Positions 1-11,705 are shown, counted from the first letter of the stretch. The stretch: DNA of 39,282 nucleotides from Mansonella perstans (GCA_037074765.1 JBAMDO010000333.1:1-39282), one strand, 5' to 3'. Numbers and translations: made by a program. The notes: generated by a model not told the origin, from the sequence alone.

Positions 1-470
1 TTCATATTGAAAAGAGAAAATTTTGATTTATTGAAAATGAACGCTGATAAAGTCTTTGCAAGCAAAAAATGACTGAAATAAATGAGACATTTCTAGAAAT
101 AGGATGCAAGTTTTTCCTCAGTTTGTCAGGACTTCACAATTTAACAACTTTTTCAACTGAAATAATCAATCATTTGTTTCATATTGAGAAAAGTGATAAA
201 ATTTTTGCAAAGCAAAAAACAATTGGAGAGTTGAAATCTAGTTTCATTCTTATGATTTACATCAGTTCCTTTTCATTTATTGCCTTAATCCATTTTTGTC
301 ACTTCCCGTTAACACAGAAAATAAACTGGTCTCAGAACAAAAAAATAAAACGAAATTGTTTGAATGCATTTACAGTGAGTTCTAACATCTGTTCTCTTAA
401 ATTTTGTTCACTGCCAAAGTATAAAAGCCGCAATTTTCATCTCCTAAATATTTGGTTTTGCGAAAAGTTT
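1..470 (+). repeat. Cassette upstream module next to E1
   Basis: AT-rich non-coding sequence. The stretch up to about 360 matches, with moderate divergence, the region just upstream of peptide gene P3 (about 14035-14350). The part at about 232-475 recurs inverted at 11816-12075. In P3 this module lies 5' of the secreted-peptide exon, so it is inferred to be an upstream or regulatory region. Here it precedes a different gene-like segment (E1). A long open frame crosses it but is not supported as coding. Confidence 0.6.
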
Positions 471-476
471 TTTTTT

Positions 477-605
477 TGGAGTTGTCGAGAGAGGCTGCGT
501 TGGGGTGATGAAGTTTCAAACTGTCCGTGCGTTGAAATTGAAATCGAACTCTGAGGCAGGCTCTGTCCTTTCTGCAGTAAAGCATACACAAAAAGAGATT
601 CAGGT
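477..605 (+). other. Gene-like repeated segment E1 (unrecognised)
   Basis: This stretch is richer in G and C than its surroundings and is shared with E2 (9371-9514, minus strand). One frame ends in GDEVSNCPCVEIEIEL with a stop at 552-554. E2 has GDEASNCPCVEIDIEL with the same stop, and the three differences seen there are one silent and two conservative. A second frame starts with an ATG at about 511 and runs to a possible donor, CAG|GTATGA, near 606. Which frame is used is unresolved. A one-base difference from E2 just upstream of the ATG shifts the reading upstream. It may be a terminal exon, a pseudo-exon or a gene fragment; no family is recognised. Confidence 0.35.
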
Positions 606-1440
606 ATGATCTTAGACAGTTGGAAATAGTTGGACAAAGGTTTTTTATTCATTTTGGCCATCATTTTCCTTGATATAACTTTATTGACCTTAACCTCATA
701 TCTATCCTAGAACCCATCGAAATGATTTAATACATTTATAAATATTGCGTTATGTAAGGAAAAAATTCCGTTGCAAAACAGAATACTACTAAACTGGCCA
801 AATTTTAACAAAAATTGACCAAAACTATCAACTAAATTTTCGTAAATTTTATCATTTTTCAAACTTTTCGATGGAATAAATGATTCTTTACTTCATTTAA
901 CTTTTCTTTAATTTGTTAAAGTATGAAATGAATTATTCTGATCAACTTAATAATTTCGTTGTAACATATCAGTCACCGTGATGTTCCACATGTAAATCAA
1001 TTATCTTCTGTCATTATTTTATATCATATAACAGATGCGATTTCTAAAACTAAATTAAAGCATTTCAGGAAATTGAAGCTAAGATGCATCCAACAAGAAG
1101 TTACATAATGTGTTCTGCATTGAATTAATTAATTAATAGCTGCAGCATATCAGGAATATTTTAATCACTTATCATCGTTGAATAAAAAGTAATCAGATAA
1201 ACAAAATTTTCAAGAAAAACAATATCCAAGACAGGAGAAAAGTGAAAATTCAATGATAAATCAGTTGCATAACCAATGATATATGGTCCATATTTCCTGG
1301 AAATGAGGTATTATTCAGTTGTATTGATAATCTTTTGATAAAATGCTTGGCAAATTACGTCTCAATCAAATTCACTTCTCCATTATGTTATTTGTGAGTT
1401 CATTTTGGATGTATAGATGGATTAATAATTACATATATTT
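605..1440 (+). repeat. Spacer module copy 1 (M1)
   Basis: Non-coding AT-rich sequence. It recurs inverted at about 8395-9340, partly in direct orientation at 12245-12770, and inverted again at 23430-24010. Copies differ by scattered substitutions and small indels. Here it lies between the 3' side of E1 and the 3' side of P1. Relative to 12650-12915, this copy lacks about 250 bp near 1435. No gene is seen in it. Confidence 0.75.
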
Positions 1441-2650
1441 TTGGATGTTTTACAATTTTAAATTAAAAAAAAATGCTCAATCTATTCATAATTGCTCATT
1501 TGATTAATTTCTAGCAATCAATCATTTATTCAAGTTTTAGTAAATGATCTTGAATTTTCAACTTGGAACCAGGAATATAGAAAAGCAACAAAATTCCATG
1601 TGCAGGAACTAAATGCTATCTTGTTTAATTTCGACAGTTTTATAAAAAGTACCTCTATCAATTTCAACCTTAGGAAACTTGCGGGTTAAGGTTAGTAGAT
1701 ATAATAATTTCAGAATAAATAGCAACAAAAAATTCAAATCAATAAGTTTTCAATATTTAGAATTCTTTATAGGCTATTCCTAGCAGACGTTTTTGAACTG
1801 CAAATTGCTAAAAAACTTTGAATCATTACGAAATGATCATATTTCATGATTATTGCATTACAAGATTTAAAAGCTTACCTTCGAAGAAAGATTCATCACT
1901 TTCTACTACTTCCTCTGTATAGTATATTCACTCTTGGCTGTCCTGGTCTCCCTCCTGCTTGTATTACATCCATTATGTTCATCATTCTACTGGCGCAATA
2001 AATGAACAAAGCGATATATAGTATCAATTTCTTCATACTTAAAATCGTCTTGAAGTCTGTAATAATGGTAATATTGCGTTATAAGAAAATTTACCTTTTA
2101 ATTAAACAACAAAATTAGCCGTTTTACCAACCAATTAAAAGACAATTACAATTGAAAACTGTTTCAGTCAAAACTTAGCACATGTAACTATCAGTTCTTA
2201 TGGCATTCTCCAAACTGAACAAACTCCAGGCATTTTTTTTAACAATGAAGATGACATTGAAGAAGTTGTCAATGATTTAAGAGATAAAAGTTGGGGTTTT
2301 TAAACTTTGAAAACGGAACCAATTAATCAAATCGTTATTGATATCGTTTTATTTTTTTGTTCTGAGACCAGTTAATTTTCCATGTTTAACAGGAAGTGAA
2401 AAAAATAGATTAAAGCGAAAAATAAAAAGGAACTGATGCAAATCACAAGAATGAAACTCTCCAGTTATTTTTGCTTTGAAAGAATTTCATCAGCAATAAT
2501 TTTTAACAAATCAAAATTTTTCTTTCTCAATATGAAAAAAAATGATTGATTATTTCAGTTAAGAAAGTTGAAAATTGTGAAGTTCCGACAAATTGAAGAA
2601 AAACTTTTTCTAGAAATGTCTCATTTATCAGCGATCATTTATATTGGTTT
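1310..2650 (-). repeat. Peptide-gene module copy 1 (carries P1)
   Basis: A unit of about 1.3 kb that recurs inverted at 14035-15360 (carrying P3). It recurs in direct orientation, without about 170 bp at one end, at 12908-13930 (carrying P2), and as a degraded copy at about 24015-25060 (carrying P5). Flanks and introns are nearly identical between copies; the centre of the peptide exon is not. The gene reads leftwards here. Confidence 0.8.
1896..2036 (-). CDS. P1: small secreted peptide, hypervariable family
   Basis: 46 residues. The N-terminus MKKLILYIALFIYCAS is a lysine pair followed by a hydrophobic core, as in a signal peptide. The mature part is basic and rich in Gly, Pro and Arg (it includes GGRPGQPRVN) and ends in SSRK before a TGA. 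The start is the only ATG ahead of the leader and is shared with P2 and P3. The exon spans 1879-2056: the acceptor TTATTACAG lies just upstream, and the donor GTAAGC follows 17 nt after the stop. It is followed by an 81-nt intron (1798-1878) with acceptor TTTGCAG. A possible 38-nt upstream intron, or a trans-splice site, lies at 2057-2094. The leader is close to those of P2 and P3, while the mature part is not. Function is unknown; secretion is inferred from the leader. Confidence 0.55.
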   Translation of the reverse strand: MKKLILYIALFIYCASRMMNIMDVIQAGGRPGQPRVNILYRGSSRK

Positions 2651-3720
2651 TTTAAGCAATCAATCCTTTTTTGGAACTTTTTTTTTTTCAATTTAAAATA
2701 AACGACCACTTATTCCAGTTCAGGTGGTTGAAAATCGTTAAAATTGATAGAAAGTTTGATTAATAGTTTTAGTCTATCTTGGCACAGAATTTGCTTCCTT
2801 TAATAACGCAATAATTACGAATAAATTCACTCATTTCGATGAATTCGAGGATAAATATGAGACTAAGGTCGATAAAATTGTATTCAGGAAAATGATGGCT
2901 AAAATGAATAAAAAATCTTTGTCCAAGTATCTATCAATTGTCTAAGATCATACCTAAATCTTTTGTTGTGTACGCATGTCGATGTTACTGTAGAAGGAAA
3001 AGAGTCGGTGGGATGATAGGACGAAGAGGAACGGGACAGATGATAAAGAAGATTGGATACGGTTAGCTATCACTTTACTGTCATGTTTTACTGTATCATT
3101 TGACAAAATTGAAACACAGTGGAAAACGATCGAAACTTTTAATTATAGAATGAATTTAATTCGTATTTTGAAACATGCATGCATTCACATATGTGTATGT
3201 GTGTATGTATGTATGTGTATGTGTGTATGTGTTGTAAACTGTGTGTGTGTGTGTGTAACTGTGTGTGTGGGTGTCTGTGAACTTGTGTATTAATGTAGTT
3301 GAAAATGTAGATTATTGTTCAGAGACTTATACAACATTTATTGCAGGGATACAAGCAAAGGATAGTAAAGACAAATGAAACATATATAATTTAAAAATGA
3401 TATAAATAATAGACTAGAGAGGATATCAGTAAAGCTAATTAAAAGCAACTAAGAAAGCAATAAAATACAAAAAAAAAAAGATTGAAAAAATGGATATGAA
3501 TCATGTAAGGATTTTGATCAGAGGCAATGATAACTTTTTATACAGATGAACTGACCACTTTTTGTATAAATGAACTGTGTGTATGTTTAATGTTAAAATT
3601 AATGATTGTTTCAAATCAGTGCAAAAAAAATACTTTTATAACTATTTTCGTTCATTAATGTTTTAAATTCACAATTTTATGCTTGAAAATATCACAAATA
3701 TGCAGCATTTCTTTTAGTTT
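2650..3720. repeat. Module M3, copy 1
   Basis: Together with 2460-2650 this matches 22045-23261 in direct orientation with few differences. The left part (about 2790-2960) is a diverged relative of the sequence flanking E1 and E2. The segment at 2940-3060, read on the minus strand, ends at a GTATGATC motif like that after E1, so it may be another diverged E-type exon, with no convincing frame. The right part is AT-rich with no gene. Confidence 0.65.
3183..3290. repeat. TG/TATG-rich simple repeat
   Basis: Interrupted runs of TGTG and TATG. The matching copy at about 22780-22825 is much shorter, so the tract has changed length since the modules were copied. Confidence 0.85.
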
Positions 3721-5020
3721 TGAATTCTAAAACAAATTTTTAATTACAATACGATGTTTACAGAACATAAAGTATTTTTTACAGATTAGATCATAAATGA
3801 AGCAACGAAAAGCATTATGGATAGAGACACTGACTGATGTATACTTTTCAATGCTTCGTACTTATCGTTTAAACTAATTCCATAACATGCAAAATCATTT
3901 TCATTCAACGAATTTACTATTCGATAGTGTAAAAAAAAAGTTCGAAAAAAGAAATGAATTAGCGAGATCAAAGAAATTAGCCAGTCGTGCATATAAAATA
4001 TAAATGAAATTAAGTATACACAAAATGCTACAAAACATTCATGGGAAAATTGTTACCGAGATCAAAGATAGAAAAAATGAAAGATTTTACTAAAAACAAA
4101 AAGATTATCATCATTAATCATTTGCAGCAACTTAATTAATAAAATTTGAAAAATGTTGAAATTATCTAAAAAATAACCATCGATAATGTAGAAAAAAAAG
4201 TGAATGTCAAACAACTGAAATTGTTTGGCAATTCCAATGTGAGCTTTTTTCGAGCAGTGCATTTTGTCCACTGAACAGCATTATAATCGGAACGTGTAGA
4301 ATCAAATAAGTACGAGATGGCAGGAGATTTTGAAAAACTACAACAATTTCATGTTACAAAATCCTTGTTGTATAGTGACCTCAGAAATAATATTCAGAAA
4401 ATATTCAATAGAATATGACCACATTTTTGATCTGATTAAGGAATATCTAGTCAAGATTCACATAACCAACAAATTTCACCGGGATAATACGATTTAAGAA
4501 ACAGCAGGGGCAAAATAATTATGGAGTGAGAACTTTAAAGTTGTGAAAAAATTCATCTGTTTAATTTTGCTATGACAATGAAAATATCAAGAAAATTGAA
4601 GAATAACTGGGAGAACATTAATTAAAATGTCGACAAAATCCCTAAACGATTCAACAAATTAAAAATTATATTTACATAAGAACTTAAATGTCTTTTGTCA
4701 TATCTCTAAGCAATACTAACTTTAACTAATAAGGGTTGAGTTATTTTAGCACCTATTCTGCTTTTCTGGTTCAATTACAGTCACTGGTAAAAAAAAAATA
4801 AATAAATTCCTAATCAAAATTAATCATCTCTCAAATAATGATAGTTTGACTGCTGACAGAATGGATTAACTCTGAATATAATACAAACTGTAGTGAAATA
4901 ATTAATATCAAAAATGGATTAACTGCTTAGCGGAAATAATTTCTAATTGACCGAAGAAATGCAGCAGAAAACAAAATGTTTGATAACAAAAAAAGTAAAG
5001 GAACTTAGATGTTCATTCCC
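3721..5020. other. AT-rich non-coding stretch, no gene seen
   Basis: Only short low-complexity open frames on the minus strand, with no recognisable protein, splice structure or homology to other parts of the window. It lies downstream of the EHBP1-like gene's stop and may hold its 3' UTR. A T-run of about 18 bases lies at about 5023-5041, directly at the end of the coding part. Confidence 0.6.
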
Positions 5021-5040
5021 GTTTTTTTTTTTTTTTTTTT

Positions 5041-7507
5041 TCAACTAATTTCGGATCGAATCCAAGTTATTATCCTTTTGGAAGCTGATAATGGCTGTTC
5101 CGAACCACGTGAAAAGTTTGCAGCTGCTTCCAAAGTTAATCGATTCCTTTCATCTATCTCTTCGTCTCTGTAATTATTTTCATTTTATAACTTACAATGA
5201 TGCAAGAGGATCAAAACATCACCATTTTAGAACCAAGTAAGAAGTTAATATTAATACAAGCAAAATTAAAAAATCAGAATGAGAACAAATAATAATCAAC
5301 GGATTTCGAATAATAATAACTTGTGAGAAATTTGAATGAAGAGATAAACAGAATGTTACGCTGTAACAAAAATGCGCAAAACAACAAAAGAACAACTTAT
5401 ATGGTAAATAATGAAGCAATGTCTCAGCTTTTTAATTATTCGTTAAAGAAAAAATGTAACAATTCCATTTCGAATTGACAAAGTTATCCAAAAGAAGGAT
5501 TTGTGATAAACTGTAACAACTTACTCGGCTTCATGGTTTATCAGTTTCTGTGAAAGACAATCTTTTTTGTTCACCAGTGCAACCAAATCATCCATCATTT
5601 TATCAATTTTCTGCTTGTCGTCTTCGGTCTTATCAGCTTCTACAAATAAAAGAAAGGCGTATTGGAACTAAACCAATAATTCTTGTGAATATTCTCCAAG
5701 TGAAGTGATTTGAAGGCATCAAGTTTTCCAGTAATAGCAAAAATTCAGTCAAATGGTGAAAAATCATTTTTATTTGAAAGCAAGTTGGGGAAATTTCCTG
5801 GTACAAGAAAATATATACATTCTTACTAGAATATTCGACAAGGATTATAATTTCAGGAAGACAAGAAGGAAATTCAAAACTCAAAGAAAGTTTAGACATT
5901 AAAAACCAAACAGATATGCGACCGGTAAACTTACGGTCAATAATAGAAGCAGAGCCTAATTCATGCTGCAGCTTTGTTATTTCATCTTCTACCTCGCGCA
6001 ACTGTTCCAGAACATTAAAATATTCTGTTCGTCTAACGATAGCATCTTTCTCTGTCAGTAATCTCATATGCTCTTGCAACAACCGTTCCTCCTCTTCCGA
6101 CGAAACTTCTGGAAAACTCAGAGTTGAAATCCAACTGAGTGTGTAGTCGAGGAATTTGGTTTTCTCAATGTTCTTTTGGAAAATCAGAAGAAAATACCAA
6201 AGTATAAAACAAAGCGTAATAAAAGCTAACTTGCTTTCATGAGCTCTGAACAAATAATTTCATCTTCACTGGAAACTTGTGCTAAACGTTTCGAAAGATG
6301 GTTTAGTTCTGTCTGAATCTTTTCCAAGTCTGCGCCATCTTTCTAAAAAAACATATTTTGGGAAAAATTTGCCAAACAAATATTGTCAAAAAACAACTTC
6401 AAGAATTCGTCTATAGATACTGAGACAATCTAACTGAAATCTAACTGAAAGAAACCAATGCTGGCCTAAGTTCTTTTTAATTACTGAAAAGCTCTAAAAC
6501 AAAGAATCGCTAAGATAAAATAAGAACGAATGAAGCTATTTCAGGAAAATAGTAAAAATTGAGTTATAAGCTGGAAGCAACTTACCTCCCACTGAGAAAT
6601 TAATTTTCGCGTTGGTGTGACGCTGACTGGATGTTCTGAAGCTGATAAATATGGTGTGAACTGAAAAATAAGTATCCTTTCATGCCCGATTTCGCTACAT
6701 TTCAACAAAAACAGTATACTAAACATCCGGCAGAGACCATCAGTGAAGTTCTCAAAATCTAGCAATGGGAACTGCCAAGTCGTCTCGACATACCTCTTAG
6801 TGAGGCAGTTGAAATAAATTTATGTTCAACCTTAAACAACTAAGTCTGAATTTTGCAGTTTACATTTAATCAGCCCACTAACAAGGTGACAATGGAAGAC
6901 TGCATTTCAGTATCTCTGTAGTTTTTACTGATGCAACCGATATTACCAACCGCTCGTCCAGCAACTTTTGCAACGCTTTCAATTAATTCCTGACCTCTCA
7001 TACTGCCATATCTTTTTGCCCGATCCAACGTTACACCAAGGCTATTTTTATGAATCTGAAATTAATTAACGACTTTGTCCAAACTCTCGGCATATTTTCC
7101 ATTATGTTGCATATGCTACTACTGCAGCTTAAATTGATTAATAATGTAACTAAAGAATATGGCTTTTCCTTAGAAACGCAACTGAAGTAAGCTAAAAAAA
7201 TCACTATTATTTAGCAGACTTCATCCTAAAATAAATCACAACCGCCGAAGTTTTTTATTTCAAAAAATATATTTTTAATTATCGTTATAAAAAGACCGAG
7301 AAAGTACCAATATTCTCAAATAGTTCATCAAAAACAATATTATTATATAAAAACTTAATAACTGCCCTTATCTATTTAATATCTTCATTTTAATGGATAA
7401 CTGCATTCTAAACAGAAAAATAAAAAAAAATGAAAGTTTTACATCAGCATTACTGTTTGATAAACTTCGAGTAGGTCTTTCATCTGGTGCAGTTACTGAT
7501 GCTTCAT
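5041..7507 (-). CDS. EHBP1-like protein, C-terminal exons with bMERB domain
   Basis: Exons on the minus strand, in order: 7443-7507, 6947-7055, 6586-6635 (or 6586-6660), 6231-6342, 5935-6108, 5525-5639, 5041-5167, with a TGA at 5043-5041. Every junction is GT-AG and the phases agree (0, 1, 0, 1, 1, 2). For the third exon, 6951|6660 is an alternative in-frame pair with a stronger TTTTTCAG acceptor. The joined product has the bMERB (DUF3585) pattern: DLEKIQTELNHLSKRLA, then SSEEEERLLQEHMRLLTEKD, AIVRRTEYFNVLEQLREVED, and DDLVALVNKKDCLSQKL. The acidic tail (EAEDEEIDERNRLTLE) resembles EHBP1 more than MICAL. Known bMERB domains bind Rab8/10-type GTPases in endosomal recycling. Expected N-terminal C2 and CH domains are not seen. 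A 13-nt micro-exon at 8153-8165 would fit the phase but is weak. The gene is 5'-incomplete in this window. Confidence 0.8.
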
Positions 7508-8357
7508 CTGAAATGCATCCAATAATTCCTTAATTTTATATTTTCAAAAGAACTATAAAGTACAAGTTAGTCGTGCACTTGCTGTGTATCGTTGAAAGTG
7601 GCATCTAACAGTGAAACTAATTTCAAATAGATTAATTTATCAAGCTACAAATTGGTGCATCACTTCAGGTAAATTTTAATCTATCAAAAACTTTTTATAC
7701 TATTTCACAGAACATTTGCAGCCAATTTCTAGTTCAAGGTAAACTACAGTTTTCCAATAAACAGAAGCTTTACAATCGTTAACATTGCATGAAGCCACAA
7801 ATTTTTTGGTTGTAAACAACCAAATGCACTAAAACAAAGTGACAGCATAGGCAAATTATATCTGCTCGTAATATTTTTGGCAGCAAAATGTAAAGCGCAT
7901 GCACTGCATATGACAAATTAAGCCAATCGCAAAACGTCCTGATCTCTACACAATTTTTATTTCGTCTAGGAAAAAAAACACCTTATAGTGATTAAAAACA
8001 GATTACCATTTTATTCATAATTGGAAGTTATCCTATGCTACATGTTGTTTAGTAGATAACTTATCTAAAATACCGCATCCGATTCAACATTCCACAAAAA
8101 TAGCAAAAAACAACAAAATACCACATACTTCCAGATTTTGATTCGGTCTAACCTTTCCACGGAATCTAATAAACAACGTTTTTAAACTTTGGTAATAAAG
8201 CTCTTCTTAGATTTTCTTGTATCGAAAATCAATACTGAACTGCACAGGAAAAATGATCACAGCTTAAGCAAACTTTTAGTCACAGTTCAGAAGAATTAGT
8301 TTAAACTGAATACAAGAAAAAAAATTTCAGCAAAAGAATTTCAGCAAAAGATATCTT
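7508..8357. other. Intron or upstream sequence, no clear exon
   Basis: AT-rich sequence upstream of the first visible EHBP1-like exon. Apart from a possible 13-nt exon at 8153-8165 (minus strand, TTATTAG acceptor, GTTAGA donor), no coding segment is seen. The repeat modules begin at about 8358. Confidence 0.5.
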
Positions 8358-9340
8358 GACATTCAAACACTGTTTAAACTATCCACATTCAGCATTAGTC
8401 CAAGCCAGAAGAAAATTTTGCACGAATTGATTTTCTAACCTGCATAATCAACAATGTAGCCAAATTTTGATAAAGGACAGCTGCATCATCATAAATGACC
8501 ACTTTTTTCCATATGTAATTATTAATCCATCTATATATCCAAAATGAACTCTCAAATAACATAATGGAGAAGTGAATTTGATTGAGACGTAATTTGCCAA
8601 GCATTTTATCAAAAGATTATCAATTAAAACTGAATAATACCTCATTTCCAGGAAATATGGATCATATATCATTGCTTGTGCAACTGATTTGTCGTTGAAC
8701 TTTCACTTTTCCTGTCTTGGATATTGTTTTTCTTGAAAATTTTGTTTATCAAATTACTTTTTATTCAATAATGATAAGTGATTAAAATATTCCTGATATG
8801 CTACGTCTATTAATTAATTCATTTCAGAACACATTATGTAATTTCTTGTTGGATGCATCTTTGCTTCAATTTCCTGAAATGCTTTAATTTAGTTTTCGAA
8901 ATCGCATCTGTTATATGATATAAAATAATGAGAGAAGATAACTGATTTACATGTGGAACATGGCGGTGATTGACATGTTACAACGAAATTATTAGGCTGA
9001 TCATAATAACTCATTTCATACTTTAACAAATTGAAGAAAAGTTAAATGAAGTAAAGAATCATTTATTCCAGTCGAAAAGTTTAAAAAATGATAAAATTTA
9101 CGAAAATTTGGCTGGTAATTTTGATCAATTTTTGTTTAAAATTTGGTCAATTTAATAGTATTCGATTTTGCAACGGAATTTTTTCCTTAAATAACGCAGT
9201 ATTCATAAATGTATTAACTCATTTCGATGGGTTCTAGGATAGATATGAAGTTGAGGTCAATAAAGTTATATCAAGGAAAACCTTTGTTCAACTATTTACC
9301 AACTGTCTAATAAGGTCATACTTAAATCTCTTCTTGGGTA
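8358..9340 (-). repeat. Spacer module M1, inverted copy
   Basis: Reverse complement of 605-1440, with extra sequence at its left end (8358-8520) that matches inverted 12650-12800 and direct 23400-23560. Together with the copy at 605-1440 it makes inverted repeats of about 0.9 kb around the EHBP1-like exons. Confidence 0.75.
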
Positions 9341-9370
9341 TGCTCTACTATAGAAAGAGTAGAGTCTGCC

Positions 9371-9514
9371 TCAGAGTTCGATGTCAATTTCAACGCACGG
9401 ACAGTTCGAAGCTTCATCACCCAACGTAGCCTCCCTCGACACCTTCAACTCTAACTTCGACGAAGACAACATTTCACCATTTCCAAAGCATCCAAGAATC
9501 CAACGGCCACCGAA
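9371..9514 (-). other. Gene-like repeated segment E2 (unrecognised)
   Basis: A 47-residue open frame on the minus strand ends in GDEASNCPCVEIDIEL and a TGA shared with E1. Its first half (GGRWILGCFG, then EMLSSSKLELK) is shared with E3 (12148-12230). No acceptor or start is obvious. The opposite strand is also open over part of it. Base composition is richer in G and C than the flanks. It may be the end of a diverged gene or a decayed copy; no family is recognised. Confidence 0.3.
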
Positions 9515-9870
9515 TTAAACTCTATCTCAATCGGTCACGTGTTACAAAACTTGATTCCAATAAAGGTTACTTTAAATTTCTTCGATATTTATTTCCACGA
9601 CATATATAGGGAGATGGCCAACGATTGCAAAAGTATTTTAAACTTAATTAGCGAAGGTAAAGATATCATTGTAACACCAACTAAGGAGCTAGTCTCTTGG
9701 CGGCTATATCGTAAAATCAAAACAGCAGTCCAGTGAACTCAACAAAGGCAAACAGGTTAAGCGGTCTTATCGCAACTGTCACTACCTCAAACCTTCGACA
9801 ACAGAATTCGAAGAAATTCAGTAGAATGCAACCCCAACCTAAACATTCAAAGAGCTAGCTGCAATCAAAT
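9515..9870. other. Coding-like segment of unknown origin
   Basis: Less AT-rich than its surroundings, with short plus-strand open frames. One, from about 9539 to 9736, includes EMANDCKSILNLISEGKD and TKELVSWRLYRKIKTA. A second, in another frame, follows from about 9738 and includes KQVKRSYRNCHYLKPS. The frames do not join without a shift. It could be a decayed gene or transposon fragment; I recognise no family. Confidence 0.25.
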
Positions 9871-10662
9871 AACCAAATTCATCTCTCTTAACACAGCAAT
9901 AATTTGCGTGACCTTAAATTATAATTCATGTCATATTATGTTTAAATTGTTACACTTTCGCGTCTAAATAATTATATGATCCCGAATAAATTTTCAAGTA
10001 TTTTTTTAATTTTTCATGCATGCATAACAAGGATGCATCTCATCTATCGATATCGGCTACATGATCTTTGCAACATGGATCACTAGGACAAGTGCCATTT
10101 TTATCTTACGATCAAGCAACGAGTTGATCGATTGAAAAAAATCATTGAACGTTTCTATTGTTTACTTTTCAGAAAAAAAGGCATGCCATGCATTCATGAT
10201 AACGGAAGTATCTCACTTTCGACATCACTGATAAGATTTTTGATATATCTGAAATATCACGGCAGTGCATGTCATTCATTAATCATGTAACATGCCGAAG
10301 TCAACATCACTACGAAAAAATATTCAATTCGATTTCAAATGATCAGGAATCAATTATCAATTTCCATTTAATTCAAATAATGTCATTTTCATCTAATTTC
10401 TAACTGCATGTTTCCTGTATGTTAATGGACTTTAAAACTTTCCTCCATATTTTTCTTCTTAGACTTTTTTGGCAAGTATAATAATTAGCTCATAGAATCC
10501 TTTAAGAAATAAGCGTTTTCTTCCATAAAAGTTTTAAACACCAATGGACGCTGACTAGCATAGACCACTGATTATTAGCATGAGTAGGTGAAATAACTGG
10601 AGCAGCTATTAAATTTGTTTGAAGTGATTAAATAATTTACACGCAATTTAAGTCTAGTTCAG
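9871..10662. other. AT-rich stretch, no gene seen
   Basis: Non-coding in appearance, with no match noted to the other modules in the window. Its right end supplies the acceptor for the exon at 10663. Confidence 0.5.
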
Positions 10663-10828
10663 ACAAACGGGGACCGTAACCATCCGGTATCCGCTACTCA
10701 GACAGCATTGGATGTGGCAACACCGGAACTATACCGCCTCACAGATTTAGGAGATCTTTCGAAGCAATTCCGGAAGCAATTACAAGTGCTACAATATGGA
10801 GTCAAGAAAGAATTAACAACATTGGCAA
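10663..10828 (+). CDS. Unrecognised internal exon
   Basis: An acceptor (CTAGTTCAG) is followed by 55 codons in one open frame with balanced codon use, then a possible donor (GCAA|GTTATA). The translation includes HPVSATQTALDVATPELYRL and DLSKQFRKQLQVLQYGVKKE, a charged, helix-forming stretch. The open frame continues to about 10998, but with AT-rich, intron-like composition. No partner exon was found nearby on the plus strand. It may be a stray exon of a larger gene or a fragment carried by rearrangement. I do not recognise the protein. Confidence 0.4.
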
Positions 10829-10998
10829 GTTATAATTTTATAACGTTCAAAGTTATCATATGTACTTTGTTTGGTCCCACCGACGAAATATTCCGTAAAA
10901 ATCGTAAAAATCCTTCCTTCATAATAAATCAAAATGGTAGTAAAAAAACTTACATATCGAAAATTTTAATAAGCAGTTTGGAGAACTACATTTTCTAA

Positions 10999-11700
10999 TA
11001 ATTTTATATTCAATGTTTGGCATCTGCAACAGGATTTTGAACGTTAAAAAGTGGTGTATTCATGCATCGAGAATGCACAAACAGAATGGTAGGTACTTTA
11101 GAATGATGTTGTAATTTCACAGTTTTCAACCCCTTTCGACTGGCATAAGTGTTCATTTATTTTATATTAGATAAGCAGTGCGAGAAAACTTTGATTTTTT
11201 AAAAATGATTGTTGGTAAAATTGTTTCTTTGCAGAGCAAAATTGAAATTTTTTTTTTTCAACATTGAAATTTTTCGAAACTTTTTCAATTTAAAAAAAGA
11301 TTGTTCGGTGTTTGCTTTCTTCAGTATGTTTGCTTTCTTCTCTTTCTTCAGAAATGATTTACGTTTCACTGTTAGATTTGAAACATAAATTGCGTAATGT
11401 AAAATATAAAACGGTCTATTAAGGGGTAAAAAGATAGCTTTAATGGAACTCCTTATCACAAACTTTTTATTATTCCATTATTTCCTTTGACTGGAAGAGA
11501 AACGAATAGTTCAAACCGACATGCGCAAAGGCTCTAGCCATTTAACACGAATTCTGGAAGACTGTTCATAGGTGGTAAATTGAATTATTTGGAGTTCCAT
11601 CGTTTGTAAGCCATGCATTTGTTTATGACTCATCTGACTTCGGATCTTCCTTTCAAGATCTATTTCTCAACTCTGGGGGAGTCTGATCGGTTTCAAAACG
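10999..11700. other. Mixed sequence, no gene seen
   Basis: The left part is AT-rich with a lysine-rich, low-complexity minus-strand frame that is not credible. From about 11480 the composition is more balanced, and this part may belong to the decayed element whose integrase fragment follows at 11706, but no frame supports that. Confidence 0.4.
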
Positions 11701-11705
11701 GATAC

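Noticed and set aside
69..476. Long plus-strand open frame leading into E1
   Set aside because: It runs through the AT-rich upstream module; the equivalent regions near P1, P2 and P3 do not keep the frame. Only its last part (E1) has conservation.
11199..11459. Lys/Phe-rich minus-strand frame
   Set aside because: Low-complexity AT-rich sequence without splice or homology support.
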